From Pseudomonas brassicacearum (lineage in GTDB: Bacteria; Pseudomonadota; Gammaproteobacteria; Pseudomonadales; Pseudomonadaceae), in contig NZ_CP007410.1 in assembly GCF_000585995.1 (NCBI RefSeq), positions 5,483,430-5,547,429 on the forward strand: 64,000 nt of DNA, given 5' to 3'. The position numbers were made by a program, and so were the translations under genes. The notes beneath the pieces were generated by a model that worked only from the letters and a program-made list of their open reading frames with translations, searched no databases and was not told where the DNA came from. Shown here one piece after another: positions 7,226 through 16,704 of this stretch; the first letter of the stretch is position 1, and every line of letters begins with the position of its first letter.

Positions 7226-10200
7226 AGGGCCGCGGTTCGGTGTCAGCGTGGTGCATCGACCATCCCATCGCCACGGTGCTGCTGACGTTTGCCTTGGTAC
7301 TGCTGGGGTTTATCGCCTTTCCGAAACTGCCGGTCGCGCCATTGCCGGAGGCGGAGTTCCCGACGATCCAGGTCAACGCCCAGTTGCCCGGCGCCAGCCC
7401 TGAAACCATGGCTTCGTCGGTGGCGACGCCGTTGGAGGTGCAATTCAGCGCCATCCCCGGCGTCACCCAGATGACCTCCAGCAGCGCCTTGGGCTCGACC
7501 AACCTGATCCTGCAGTTCAGCCTCGATAAAAGCATCGACACCGCGGCCCAGGAAGTACAGGCGGCCATCAACACCGCCGCCGGCAAACTGCCCAATGACA
7601 TGCCGAACCTGCCCACCTGGCGCAAGGTCAACCCGGCCGACAGCCCCGTGTTGATCCTCAGCATCAGCTCCACGCTGATGCCCGGCACCGAACTGAGCGA
7701 CTACGTCGAAACCCTGCTCTCGCGCCAGATCAGCCAGATCGATGGCGTCGGGCAAATCTACATTACCGGCCAGCAACGTCCGGCGATCCGCGTCCAGGCG
7801 TCGGCTGACCGGCTCGCCGCCATCGGCCTGACCCTGGCCGACATCCGCGTGGCACTTCAGCAGGCCAGCCTCAACCTGGCCAAGGGCGCCCTGTACGGCG
7901 AATCGAGTGTTTCCACCCTGTCGACCAACGACCAATTGTTCCAGCCCGCGGAGTACGGTGAGCTGATCGTGTCCTACAAGGACGGCGCACCGGTTCATCT
8001 CAGGGACATCGCCAAGGTCGTCAGCGGTTCGGAAAACGCCTACGTCCAGGCCTGGTCCGACGACGAACCGGGGGTCAACCTGGTGATCTTCAGGCAACCG
8101 GGGGCGAACATCGTCGAGACCGTCGACCGCATCCAGGCGGCCCTGCCGACCCTGCAAGCCATGCTGCCCGCCGCCGTGCAGGTCAAGGTGCTGATCGACC
8201 GTACCCAGACCATCCGCGCCTCGCTGCATGAGGTGGAAATCACCTTGCTGATCGCCGTGCTGCTGGTGGTGGCGGTAATGGCGCTGTTCCTGCGCCAGTT
8301 GTCGGCGACCCTGATTGTCTCGGCCGTGCTGGGAGTGTCGCTGACCGCCAGTTTCGCCCTGATGTACGTGATGGGCTTCAGCCTGAACAACCTGACCCTG
8401 GTGGCGATCGTCATCTCGGTAGGGTTCGTGGTGGACGATGCGATTGTGGTGGTGGAGAACATCCACCGGCACCTGGAGGCCGGCGACGGCATGCGTGAGG
8501 CGGCCATCAAGGGCGCCGGCGAAATCGGGTTCACCGTGATGTCCATCAGCTTCTCGCTGATCGCCGCGTTCATTCCCTTGCTGTTCATGGGCGGCGTGGT
8601 CGGGCGTCTGTTCAAGGAATTTGCCCTGACCGCCACTTCGACCATCCTGATTTCGGTGGTGGTGTCCCTGACCCTGGCGCCGACATTGGCCGCGCTGTTC
8701 ATGCGCGCCCCGGTGCACCATGCCCACAGCAAGGCGGGGTTCGGTGAGCGTCTGCTGGGCTGGTATGAACGGGGCCTGCGTCGGGCCCTGGCTCATCAGA
8801 AGCTGATGATCGGCGTGTTCGGCCTGACCCTGGCGCTGGCCGTGGTGGGCTACGTGTTCATCCCCAAGGGATTCTTCCCGGTGCAGGACACCGGCCTGGT
8901 GCTGGGCACCAGCGAAGCCGCCGCCGATGTGTCCTTCCCGGACATGGTGGCCAAGCACAAGGCCCTGGCCGAAATCGTTGCCGCCGACCCGGCGGTGCAG
9001 ACCTTCTCTCACTCCGTCGGCGTCTCGGGTAATAACCAGACCATCGCCAACGGCCGCTTTTGGATCGCCCTCAAGCCGCGGGGCGAGCGTGACGTGTCGG
9101 CCAGTGGGTTCATCGACCGGATCCGCCCCAAACTGCTGAAAATCCCAGGCGTGGTGCTCTACCTCAGGGCCGGGCAGGACATCAACCTCAGCTCCGGCCC
9201 CAGCCGCGCCCAGTATCAATACGTGCTCAAGAGCAACGACGGGCCGAGCCTCAACGCCTGGACGCAAAAACTCACCGACAAGCTGCGCGGCAACCCGGCG
9301 TTCCGCGACATTTCCAACGACTTGCAACTGGGCGGCAGCATCACCCACATCAACATCGACCGCAGTGCGGCGGCGCGCTTCGGCCTCACCGCCACCGATG
9401 TCGACCAGGCCCTGTACGACGCCTTCGGCCAGCGGCAGATCAACGAATTCCAGACCGAGACCAACCAGTACAACGTGATCCTGGAGCTCGACACCGCACA
9501 ACGGGGCAAGGCCGAAAGCCTGGCGTATTTCTACCTGCGTTCGCCCCTGAGCGGAGAAATGGTGCCGCTCTCGGCCCTGGCCCGCTTCGATGCACCGAGC
9601 AACGGCCCACTGTCGATTGCCCACGACGGCATGTTCCCGGCCGCCAACCTGTCGTTCAACCTGGCGCCGGGCGTGGCCTTGGGAGACGCGGTGCGCATGC
9701 TCGACCAGGCCAAGAACGAGATCGGCATGCCGGCGGCCATCACCGGTAATTTCCAGGGCGCCGCCCAGGCGTTCCAGAGTTCCCTGGCCAGCCAACCGTG
9801 GCTGATCCTCGCGGCGTTGGTGGCGGTGTACATCATCCTCGGCGTGCTCTACGAGAGCTTCGTGCATCCGTTGACGATCATCTCCACCCTGCCCTCGGCC
9901 GGCCTCGGCGCGCTGGTCATGCTCTGGCTGTTGGGCCAGGACTTTTCGATCATGGCGTTGATCGGGCTGGTACTGCTGATCGGGATCGTCAAGAAAAACG
10001 GCATCCTGATGATCGACTTCGCCCTCGACGCCCAACGCAATAACGGGCTGGCGCCCCAGGAAGCGATTTTCCAGGCGTGCCTGACAAGGTTCCGCCCCAT
10101 CATCATGACAACCCTGGCTGCCCTGCTCGGCGCCCTGCCGCTAATGCTCGGCTACGGACCCGGCGCGGAGTTGCGCCAGCCCCTGGGTATCGCGGTGGTA

Positions 10201-10335
10201 GGCGGCCTGCTGGTGAGCCAGGCGCTGACGCTGTTCACCACACCGATCATATACTTGTGGCTCGAGCGACTGTTCCATCGGCCCGCACATTCGCCAGAAT
10301 CTGCGCCGACGACGGCACAGACGACCACAGACTGA
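7222..10335 (+). CDS. RND multidrug efflux permease, HAE-1 type (MexN/MdtC-like)
   Basis: A 1037-residue RND pump. TM4 carries the HAE-type proton relay GFVVDDAIVVVEN (Asp405, Asp406), and TM10 carries GIVKKNGILMIDFAL (Lys924). These are drug-exporter (HAE) rather than metal-exporter (HME) motifs; metal pumps have a different TM4 consensus. Two repeats of TM1 plus periplasmic porter/docking loops plus five TMs are visible (TM1 about residues 12-32, the second repeat near 530). Proton-driven export of hydrophobic or amphipathic drugs from the periplasm or outer leaflet is expected. Its substrate class does not match the metal-type two-component system encoded directly downstream. Confidence 0.94.
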   Translation: MKGRGSVSAWCIDHPIATVLLTFALVLLGFIAFPKLPVAPLPEAEFPTIQVNAQLPGASPETMASSVATPLEVQFSAIPGVTQMTSSSALGSTNLILQFSLDKSIDTAAQEVQAAINTAAGKLPNDMPNLPTWRKVNPADSPVLILSISSTLMPGTELSDYVETLLSRQISQIDGVGQIYITGQQRPAIRVQASADRLAAIGLTLADIRVALQQASLNLAKGALYGESSVSTLSTNDQLFQPAEYGELIVSYKDGAPVHLRDIAKVVSGSENAYVQAWSDDEPGVNLVIFRQPGANIVETVDRIQAALPTLQAMLPAAVQVKVLIDRTQTIRASLHEVEITLLIAVLLVVAVMALFLRQLSATLIVSAVLGVSLTASFALMYVMGFSLNNLTLVAIVISVGFVVDDAIVVVENIHRHLEAGDGMREAAIKGAGEIGFTVMSISFSLIAAFIPLLFMGGVVGRLFKEFALTATSTILISVVVSLTLAPTLAALFMRAPVHHAHSKAGFGERLLGWYERGLRRALAHQKLMIGVFGLTLALAVVGYVFIPKGFFPVQDTGLVLGTSEAAADVSFPDMVAKHKALAEIVAADPAVQTFSHSVGVSGNNQTIANGRFWIALKPRGERDVSASGFIDRIRPKLLKIPGVVLYLRAGQDINLSSGPSRAQYQYVLKSNDGPSLNAWTQKLTDKLRGNPAFRDISNDLQLGGSITHINIDRSAAARFGLTATDVDQALYDAFGQRQINEFQTETNQYNVILELDTAQRGKAESLAYFYLRSPLSGEMVPLSALARFDAPSNGPLSIAHDGMFPAANLSFNLAPGVALGDAVRMLDQAKNEIGMPAAITGNFQGAAQAFQSSLASQPWLILAALVAVYIILGVLYESFVHPLTIISTLPSAGLGALVMLWLLGQDFSIMALIGLVLLIGIVKKNGILMIDFALDAQRNNGLAPQEAIFQACLTRFRPIIMTTLAALLGALPLMLGYGPGAELRQPLGIAVVGGLLVSQALTLFTTPIIYLWLERLFHRPAHSPESAPTTAQTTTD

Positions 10336-10344
10336 GGCGGGACC

Positions 10345-11028
10345 ATGCGCGTTCTGATCATCGAAGACGAAGAGAAAACCGCGGACTACCTGCACCGCGG
10401 CCTGACCGAACAGGGCTACACCGTGGACGTCGCGCCGGACGGCATCGAGGGGCTGCACCTGGCCCTGGAAACCGACTACGCCGTGATCGTGCTCGATGTG
10501 ATGCTGCCGGGCCTGGACGGTTTCGGCGTGCTGCGGGCCCTGCGTGCCCGCAAGCAGACACCGGTGATCATGCTTACGGCCCGTGAACGGGTCGAAGACC
10601 GCATCAAGGGCCTGCGCGACGGCGCCGACGACTACCTGGGCAAGCCCTTCTCCTTCCTGGAGCTGGTGGCCCGCCTGCAAGCCCTGACCCGCCGCAGCGG
10701 CGGCCATGAACCGGTGCAAGTGAGCATCGCCGACCTGTGGATCGACCTGATCAGCCGCAAGGCCACTCGCGCGGGCCAACGCCTGGACCTGACGGCCAAG
10801 GAGTTTTCCCTGCTCAGCGTCCTGGCCCGCCGCCAAGGCGAAATACTCTCGAAGACCGCCATCGCCGAAATGGTCTGGGACATCAACTTCGACAGCGACG
10901 CCAACGTAGTGGAAGTGGCGATCAAACGCCTGCGAGCCAAGCTCGACGGGCCGTTCGAGCAAAAGCTGCTGCACACCATCCGCGGGATGGGCTATGTGTT
11001 GGAGAGTCGCAGCGATGACCTACCCTAA
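10345..11028 (+). CDS. OmpR-family response regulator, CusR/IrlR class
   Basis: A 227-residue regulator. Receiver domain: IIEDEEKTADYLHRGL acid pocket, phospho-acceptor Asp51 in VLDVMLPGLDGF, switch Thr in MLTAR, and Lys near residue 101 in YLGKPF. The winged helix C-terminal domain (about residues 130-222) ends HTIRGMGYVLE, as in heavy-metal response regulators CusR/CzcR/IrlR. It starts 9 bases after the pump stop and overlaps the kinase gene by 14 bases. The CusR-type palindrome at 5967-5986 is its likely binding site. Confidence 0.93.
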   Translation: MRVLIIEDEEKTADYLHRGLTEQGYTVDVAPDGIEGLHLALETDYAVIVLDVMLPGLDGFGVLRALRARKQTPVIMLTARERVEDRIKGLRDGADDYLGKPFSFLELVARLQALTRRSGGHEPVQVSIADLWIDLISRKATRAGQRLDLTAKEFSLLSVLARRQGEILSKTAIAEMVWDINFDSDANVVEVAIKRLRAKLDGPFEQKLLHTIRGMGYVLESRSDDLP

Positions 11029-12382
11029 TAGCATCGCCCTGCGCCTGAGCGGCCTGTTCACGCTGGTGGCGGCGCTGGTGTTTTTGTTGATCGGCGGGGC
11101 GTTGTATCAACAGGTTGGCAAAGGCCTTGGCCTCTTGCCCGAAGCCGAGCTCGACGCCCGCTACAGTGTCCTGGAGTCGACGGTCGGCCGTTATGGCACG
11201 TCCGAGCACTGGGTGAAGATCAACAACAAATTGCGACTGCTGGGCGAAGAAGACAAGCGCATCCACTTCTGGATCGTCAGCGGCGATCCGCGCTTTGAGT
11301 ATGGCGATCCCGATCCGCAGATCCGCGCCTTTGCCGAAGGTCCGCTGGGCAAGCGCGACCTGAAGTTGCCCCAGCGGCATTACCCGATGAAAGTGTTGGT
11401 CAGCCAGTTCCCCGCCAAGGACCAACGCCCGCCGCTACGTTTCATGATCGGGATCGACACCGAGACGTTCTACCAGACCCAGCATCATCTGCTGGTGGCG
11501 CTGGTGAGCCTGGCGATTGTCGGTGTGCTGCTGGCTTCTTTGCTGGGTTATTGGGTGGCACGCATCGGCCTCAAGCCACTGATCAAACTGTCCGATGAGG
11601 CCCGGCGCCTGACCCCGCCCCGCCTGTCCGGGCGCTTGCGGCTGTCACCGCTGCCGCCGGAGCTCAGTCAGTTCGTCAGCTCCTTCAATGCCACCCTCGA
11701 CCGGGTCGAACAGGCGTACTCACGGCTGGAGTCGTTCAACGCCGACGTTGCCCATGAGCTGCGCTCGCCCCTGACCAACCTGATCGGCCAGACCCAGGTG
11801 GCACTGACCCGTGGGCGTTCGGCCGAGCATTACTTCGAAGTGTTGCAGTCAAACCTCGAGGAGCTGGAGCGGCTGCGTTCGATCATCAACGACATGCTGT
11901 TCCTGGCCAGCGCAGACCAGGGCAGCAAAGCCACCAAGTTGACCAGCACCTCCCTGGCCGGCGAAGTGGCGACCACCCTCGATTACCTGGACTTCATTCT
12001 GGAAGACGCCCAGGTCCAGGTCCGGGTCAGCGGCGACGCCCAGGCCAACATCGAGATCGCTCACCTGCGACGGGCGCTGATCAACCTGCTGAGCAACGCC
12101 GTGCAGCATACCGCGCCCGGGCAAGTGATCGACGTGCGCATCGAGGCCCTTGGCGACCAGATCACCCTCGCCGTCACCAACCCCGGTGAACCGATTGCCG
12201 GCGAGCATCTGCCACGCCTGTTCGAACGTTTCTATCGCGTCGATGCCTCGCGTAGCAACAGTGGCGCCAACCATGGGCTGGGGCTGGCCATCGTCAAGGC
12301 GATTGCACTGATGCATGGTGGCGATGTGTTTGTGCACAGCGACCAGGGTGTCAACACATTCGGGATCCGCTTGCCAGCCTGA
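11015..12382 (+). CDS. sensor histidine kinase, CusS/IrlS-like
   Basis: A 455-residue membrane kinase; the ATG at 11015 (MTYPNSIALRLSGLF...) is chosen over an upstream start inside the regulator gene. TM1 is at about residues 10-30, with a periplasmic sensor domain of about 130 residues, TM2 near 165-185, HAMP, H-box DVAHELRSPLTNL with His247, then N, G1 and G2 boxes (RFYRVDASRSNSG, GLGLAIVKAI). The architecture is that of heavy-metal sensor kinases. I saw no Met- or His-rich metal motif in the periplasmic loop, so a non-metal cue is possible. Last gene of the efflux operon. Confidence 0.92.
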   Translation: MTYPNSIALRLSGLFTLVAALVFLLIGGALYQQVGKGLGLLPEAELDARYSVLESTVGRYGTSEHWVKINNKLRLLGEEDKRIHFWIVSGDPRFEYGDPDPQIRAFAEGPLGKRDLKLPQRHYPMKVLVSQFPAKDQRPPLRFMIGIDTETFYQTQHHLLVALVSLAIVGVLLASLLGYWVARIGLKPLIKLSDEARRLTPPRLSGRLRLSPLPPELSQFVSSFNATLDRVEQAYSRLESFNADVAHELRSPLTNLIGQTQVALTRGRSAEHYFEVLQSNLEELERLRSIINDMLFLASADQGSKATKLTSTSLAGEVATTLDYLDFILEDAQVQVRVSGDAQANIEIAHLRRALINLLSNAVQHTAPGQVIDVRIEALGDQITLAVTNPGEPIAGEHLPRLFERFYRVDASRSNSGANHGLGLAIVKAIALMHGGDVFVHSDQGVNTFGIRLPA

Positions 12383-12644
12383 CGCCCCTCCCCCCATAAG
12401 TTTTTACACGTCATCAGGTCTTTCCAAGCCAATGAATGCTGGGCGAAAGCCAACTGTAGCAAAATCGGAATACCGTCCGAACGCGCCCCCCAACTTTCAT
12501 TAATTACCGGGTAATTGCGCAAACACTGATTGCCCGCTCTCATTGATCCAAGCACAATCAGCAAAAGGCCAGCATCTGGTTCATTGCCGGTTTGCAATCC
12601 TTGGGGACGGATCCCAGCCACATGACAATGCAGACATCGGAACC
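12383..12644. other. intergenic leader with palindrome, upstream of the diguanylate cyclase
   Basis: 262 bases with no convincing gene. A perfect palindrome, AATTACC-G-GGTAATT, lies at 12502-12516 and could be an operator. No strong sigma70 promoter or terminator was recognised. Confidence 0.5.
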
Positions 12645-14138
12645 ATGAGCGCGCGCAGTGCGACACCCGGCAACACCCAGCCTTCGATACGTTCGGAACG
12701 GGTACTCGTACTGGCCAGCTCGCTGGTTGTCATTGCCATCCTGAGCATCGTGACGTTTCTGTTGATCCGCGAACATGCGGCCGCACAACAGGCTGCGACA
12801 CGTGCGGCGACCAATATCGTGCAATTGATTGACGCCGATGTGCTGCGTAACGTGGAGCTCTACGATCTGTCGCTGCAAGGTTTGGTCGCCGCCGCCAAAC
12901 GCGACGACCTGGAAGATGTTTCGCCGGCGATTCGCCATCTGGCGCTGTTCGACCGCGCCACCGCCGCCCCCTACAAAGGCGACATCCTGCTGCTCGACAA
13001 GCGTGGCGATGTAATCGCCGACTCCGCCTCGGTCGAACCGCGCAAAGGCAATTACGCCGACCGAGAGTATTTCCAGTCCCATGTTCAGGACCCGAGCCTG
13101 GGCATGATGATCAGTCGCCCATTCCGTTCCAGGAGTGCCACCCACGATTGGCGCATCAGTTTCAGCTATCGACTGAGCGACGACCGGGGTGAGTTCATGG
13201 GCGTGGCCGAGGCCGCGATGCGTTTGAACTACTTCAGCCAGCTGTTCAAAAGCCTGAACATCGGCCACGGGACGGTCAACCTGGTCAGCCGCGATGGAAT
13301 TCTGTTGGCCCAGGAACCGCCCCTGGCCGACGACATGATCGGCAAGGACTTCAGCAACCGACCGAACTTCGTACGCATCCTGCGTGAAGGTAACGGCAGT
13401 TTTACCAGCGTCTCCAGCTTTGATCAGACACAGCGCCTGTACACCTTTTCCCAGGTGGGCAACCTGCCATTGATCGTCGTGGTAGCGCTCTCCTCCCAAG
13501 AGGTCTTCGCCTCATGGCAGCGCACGGCATTGTTGGTCAGCGGCGCTACCGGCGCGCTGTGCATCGGTCTGCTCTGGCTCACCTGGCTACTGCGCCGCGA
13601 ATTGCGCCGCCGTTACAGGGCTGAACGGAAATTGGCCCAACTGGCGTCCGTCGACGCCCTGACGGGCCTGGCCAACCGACGAACACTGGATGAGACGTTA
13701 CAACAGGAATGGCTGCGCGCCCAACGTTCGGGCCAACCGCTGTCTGTGCTGATGATCGATGCCGATCATTTCAAGGCGTTCAACGATCGTCATGGTCATC
13801 AACAGGGTGACGAGGCCCTGCGCACCTTGGCGCAATTGATCGGCCAGCATGTCCGACGTCCCGCCGACCTGGCGGCGCGCTATGGCGGTGAGGAGTTCTC
13901 GGTGGTGCTGCCGGAGACCACCACCGCTGGCGCCTTCACCATGGCCCAGAACATTCGCGACGCGGTTGAACAACTGCCACCTGTGTCCGAGGGGGAAACG
14001 CCCATGACGGTCAGTATCGGCATCGCCACTTGGGCACAAGGGCCGTATGGCGAACTCGAACAACTCCTGTTCGCCGCCGACAAGGCGCTGTACCAGGCCA
14101 AGGCCAGTGGGCGTAATCGTGTGGTTTGTGCGATGTAG
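12645..14138 (+). CDS. membrane-bound diguanylate cyclase with dCache-like sensor
   Basis: A 497-residue protein from the ATG at 12645 (MSARSATPGNT); an ORF from 12543 is possible but adds residues without homologue-like features. TM1 is near residues 20-40, a periplasmic sensor of dCache/PDC type follows (YADREYFQSHVQDP...ISRPF is typical), TM2 is near 290-315, and the GGDEF domain lies from about 330. The active-site motif is GGEEF (residues 414-418), catalytically competent, and an I-site RPAD (405-408) predicts product inhibition by cyclic di-GMP. It makes cyclic di-GMP from GTP, tying an external cue to surface or biofilm behaviour. Convergent with lpxC and followed by a REP pair. Confidence 0.92.
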   Translation: MSARSATPGNTQPSIRSERVLVLASSLVVIAILSIVTFLLIREHAAAQQAATRAATNIVQLIDADVLRNVELYDLSLQGLVAAAKRDDLEDVSPAIRHLALFDRATAAPYKGDILLLDKRGDVIADSASVEPRKGNYADREYFQSHVQDPSLGMMISRPFRSRSATHDWRISFSYRLSDDRGEFMGVAEAAMRLNYFSQLFKSLNIGHGTVNLVSRDGILLAQEPPLADDMIGKDFSNRPNFVRILREGNGSFTSVSSFDQTQRLYTFSQVGNLPLIVVVALSSQEVFASWQRTALLVSGATGALCIGLLWLTWLLRRELRRRYRAERKLAQLASVDALTGLANRRTLDETLQQEWLRAQRSGQPLSVLMIDADHFKAFNDRHGHQQGDEALRTLAQLIGQHVRRPADLAARYGGEEFSVVLPETTTAGAFTMAQNIRDAVEQLPPVSEGETPMTVSIGIATWAQGPYGELEQLLFAADKALYQAKASGRNRVVCAM

Positions 14139-14172
14139 CGCCGGTGCACCCAAAGGCTATGGGCATGGCTCT

Positions 14173-14306
14173 CTGTGGCGAGGGAGCTTGCTCCCGCTGG
14201 GCTGCGCAGCAGCCCCAAACAGGCCTGGCCAATGAGTCTGATACACCGCGGAGTCAGATTTCAGGGCCGCTGCGCGCCCCAGCGGGAGCAAGCTCCCTCG
14301 CCACAA
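14173..14306. repeat. REPIN, GTGGCGAGGG type (AGCTTGCT variant)
   Basis: Two inverted copies of CTGTGGCGAGGGAGCTTGC... flank about 75 bases between the convergent diguanylate cyclase and lpxC genes. Confidence 0.88.
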
Positions 14307-14333
14307 CTACCCACCCTCCTCAGGAAACATCCA

Positions 14334-14370
14334 TAAAAAAAGGCCACCCGAAGGCAGCCCTTAAAAAACT
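14334..14370 (-). terminator. rho-independent terminator of the dcw cluster/lpxC
   Basis: Read on the minus strand: stem GGCTGCC-TTCG-GGTGGCC (two wobble pairs) followed by a run of seven T. It starts 16 bases after the lpxC stop codon. Confidence 0.7.
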
Positions 14371-14385
14371 AGAGAGGTTTTTTGC

Positions 14386-15333
<948 letters not shown>

Positions 15334-15349
15334 TCAACAAAGGCTGGCG

Positions 15350-15358
15350 ATGATAGCA
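15350..15358 (-). promoter_or_regulatory. probable lpxC promoter (extended -10)
   Basis: On the minus strand the ftsZ-lpxC gap contains TGC-TATCAT, an extended -10 element about 53 bases upstream of the lpxC ATG. The -35 is poor, as is usual with an extended -10. Confidence 0.45.
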
Positions 15359-15409
15359 GACCAGACCTTTGCTGAACACCAATCACCCGTATCCCCCTGA
15401 TACATTTCA

Positions 15410-16603
15410 TCAATCGGCCTGACGACGCAGGAATGCCGGGATGTCCAGGTAATCCAGATCGTCTTGCGGATTCATCTTCGCGGCAGTCGCGGCACCGGCC
15501 TGAGCCTGGTTGCGCATGACGGTCGGACGGTCCAGGTCACGGTAGTTCACCGCAGGCGCTTCCTGACGGGCAGACGCTTGTTGTTGCGGTTGCGAAGCCA
15601 TGGAAGTGTGAACGGTATTGTCGATGACCTTCACAGGCTTCTCGATTTTCGCGCCCAGACCGGTGGCAACCACAGTCACGTGCAACTCGTCGCGCATATC
15701 CGGATCGATCACGGTACCGACCTTGACCATGGCGTGCTCGGAAGCAAAGGCTTCGATGATGCTACCCACGTCGGAGTACTCACCCAGGGACAGGTCAGGA
15801 CCGGCGGTGATGTTCACCAGGATGCCGCGTGCACCTTGCAGGTTCACGTCTTCGAGCAACGGGTTGCGAATGGCCGCTTCGGTGGCCTCGCGTGCACGGT
15901 TCGGACCGCTGGCGCAGCCAGTGCCCATCATCGCCATGCCCATTTCGCTCATGACAGTCCGTACGTCGGCAAAGTCGACGTTGATCATGCCCGGACGCTT
16001 GATGATGTCGGAGATACCGCGAACGGCGCCGGCCAGTACATCGTCAGCCTTGGCGAAAGCCGACAAGAGGCTTGCGTCTTTACCGAGGATGGTCAGCAGC
16101 TTCTCGTTGGGAATGGTGATCAACGAGTCGACGCTTTCAGACAGCAGACGGATACCTTCGTCGGCGATCTGCATGCGCTTGCGACCTTCGAACGGGAACG
16201 GACGAGTCACCACCGCAACGGTGAGAATCCCCATTTCCTTGGCCACTTCGGCAATGATCGGCGCCGCACCGGTACCGGTACCGCCGCCCATGCCCGTGGT
16301 AATGAACACCATGTTGGTGCCCTGCAGGACTTCGGCAATACGCTCGCGGTCTTCGAGAGCGGCCTGACGACCGACTTCAGGGTTGGCGCCGGCGCCCAGG
16401 CCTTTGGTTACACCAGTGCCCAGTTGCAGGATGGTCCGCGCGCCGATGGATTTCAGCGCCTGGGCATCAGTGTTGGCGCAGATGAATTCAACGCCTTCAA
16501 TGTTGCTCTTGACCATGTGGTTGACAGCGTTGCCGCCGCCACCGCCGACTCCGATTACCTTGATAACCGGGCTAGCGGGGATGTTGTCTACGAGTTCAAA
16601 CAT
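15410..16603 (-). CDS. ftsZ: cell division GTPase FtsZ
   Basis: A 397-residue tubulin homologue that forms the Z-ring. The ATG at 16603 (MFELVDNIPASP) follows GGAGAGGG and matches family starts; an upstream start at 16726 is rejected. The nucleotide loop GGGTGTG is at residues 106-112, and VIGVGGGGGNAVNHM at the N-terminus. A variable linker with QPQQQASARQ leads to the conserved C-terminal peptide LDIPAFLRRQAD that binds FtsA and ZipA. 101 bases separate it from ftsA. Confidence 0.99.
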   Translation of the reverse strand: MFELVDNIPASPVIKVIGVGGGGGNAVNHMVKSNIEGVEFICANTDAQALKSIGARTILQLGTGVTKGLGAGANPEVGRQAALEDRERIAEVLQGTNMVFITTGMGGGTGTGAAPIIAEVAKEMGILTVAVVTRPFPFEGRKRMQIADEGIRLLSESVDSLITIPNEKLLTILGKDASLLSAFAKADDVLAGAVRGISDIIKRPGMINVDFADVRTVMSEMGMAMMGTGCASGPNRAREATEAAIRNPLLEDVNLQGARGILVNITAGPDLSLGEYSDVGSIIEAFASEHAMVKVGTVIDPDMRDELHVTVVATGLGAKIEKPVKVIDNTVHTSMASQPQQQASARQEAPAVNYRDLDRPTVMRNQAQAGAATAAKMNPQDDLDYLDIPAFLRRQAD

Positions 16604-16704
16604 TTTCCCTCTCCTTACATTCTCTAGTTTTTTTCGCCTACTGCGTTTTTTACCGCCTTCCAGCGCCAAGCCTGAAACTTGCCGCGTGAAGCTTTGAACC
16701 TGTT

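Noticed and set aside
7243..10035. 930-residue open frame on the minus strand opposite the RND pump
   Set aside because: Its His/Gln/Arg-rich, repeat-poor translation is the antisense shadow of a GC-rich gene; no ribosome site or domain.
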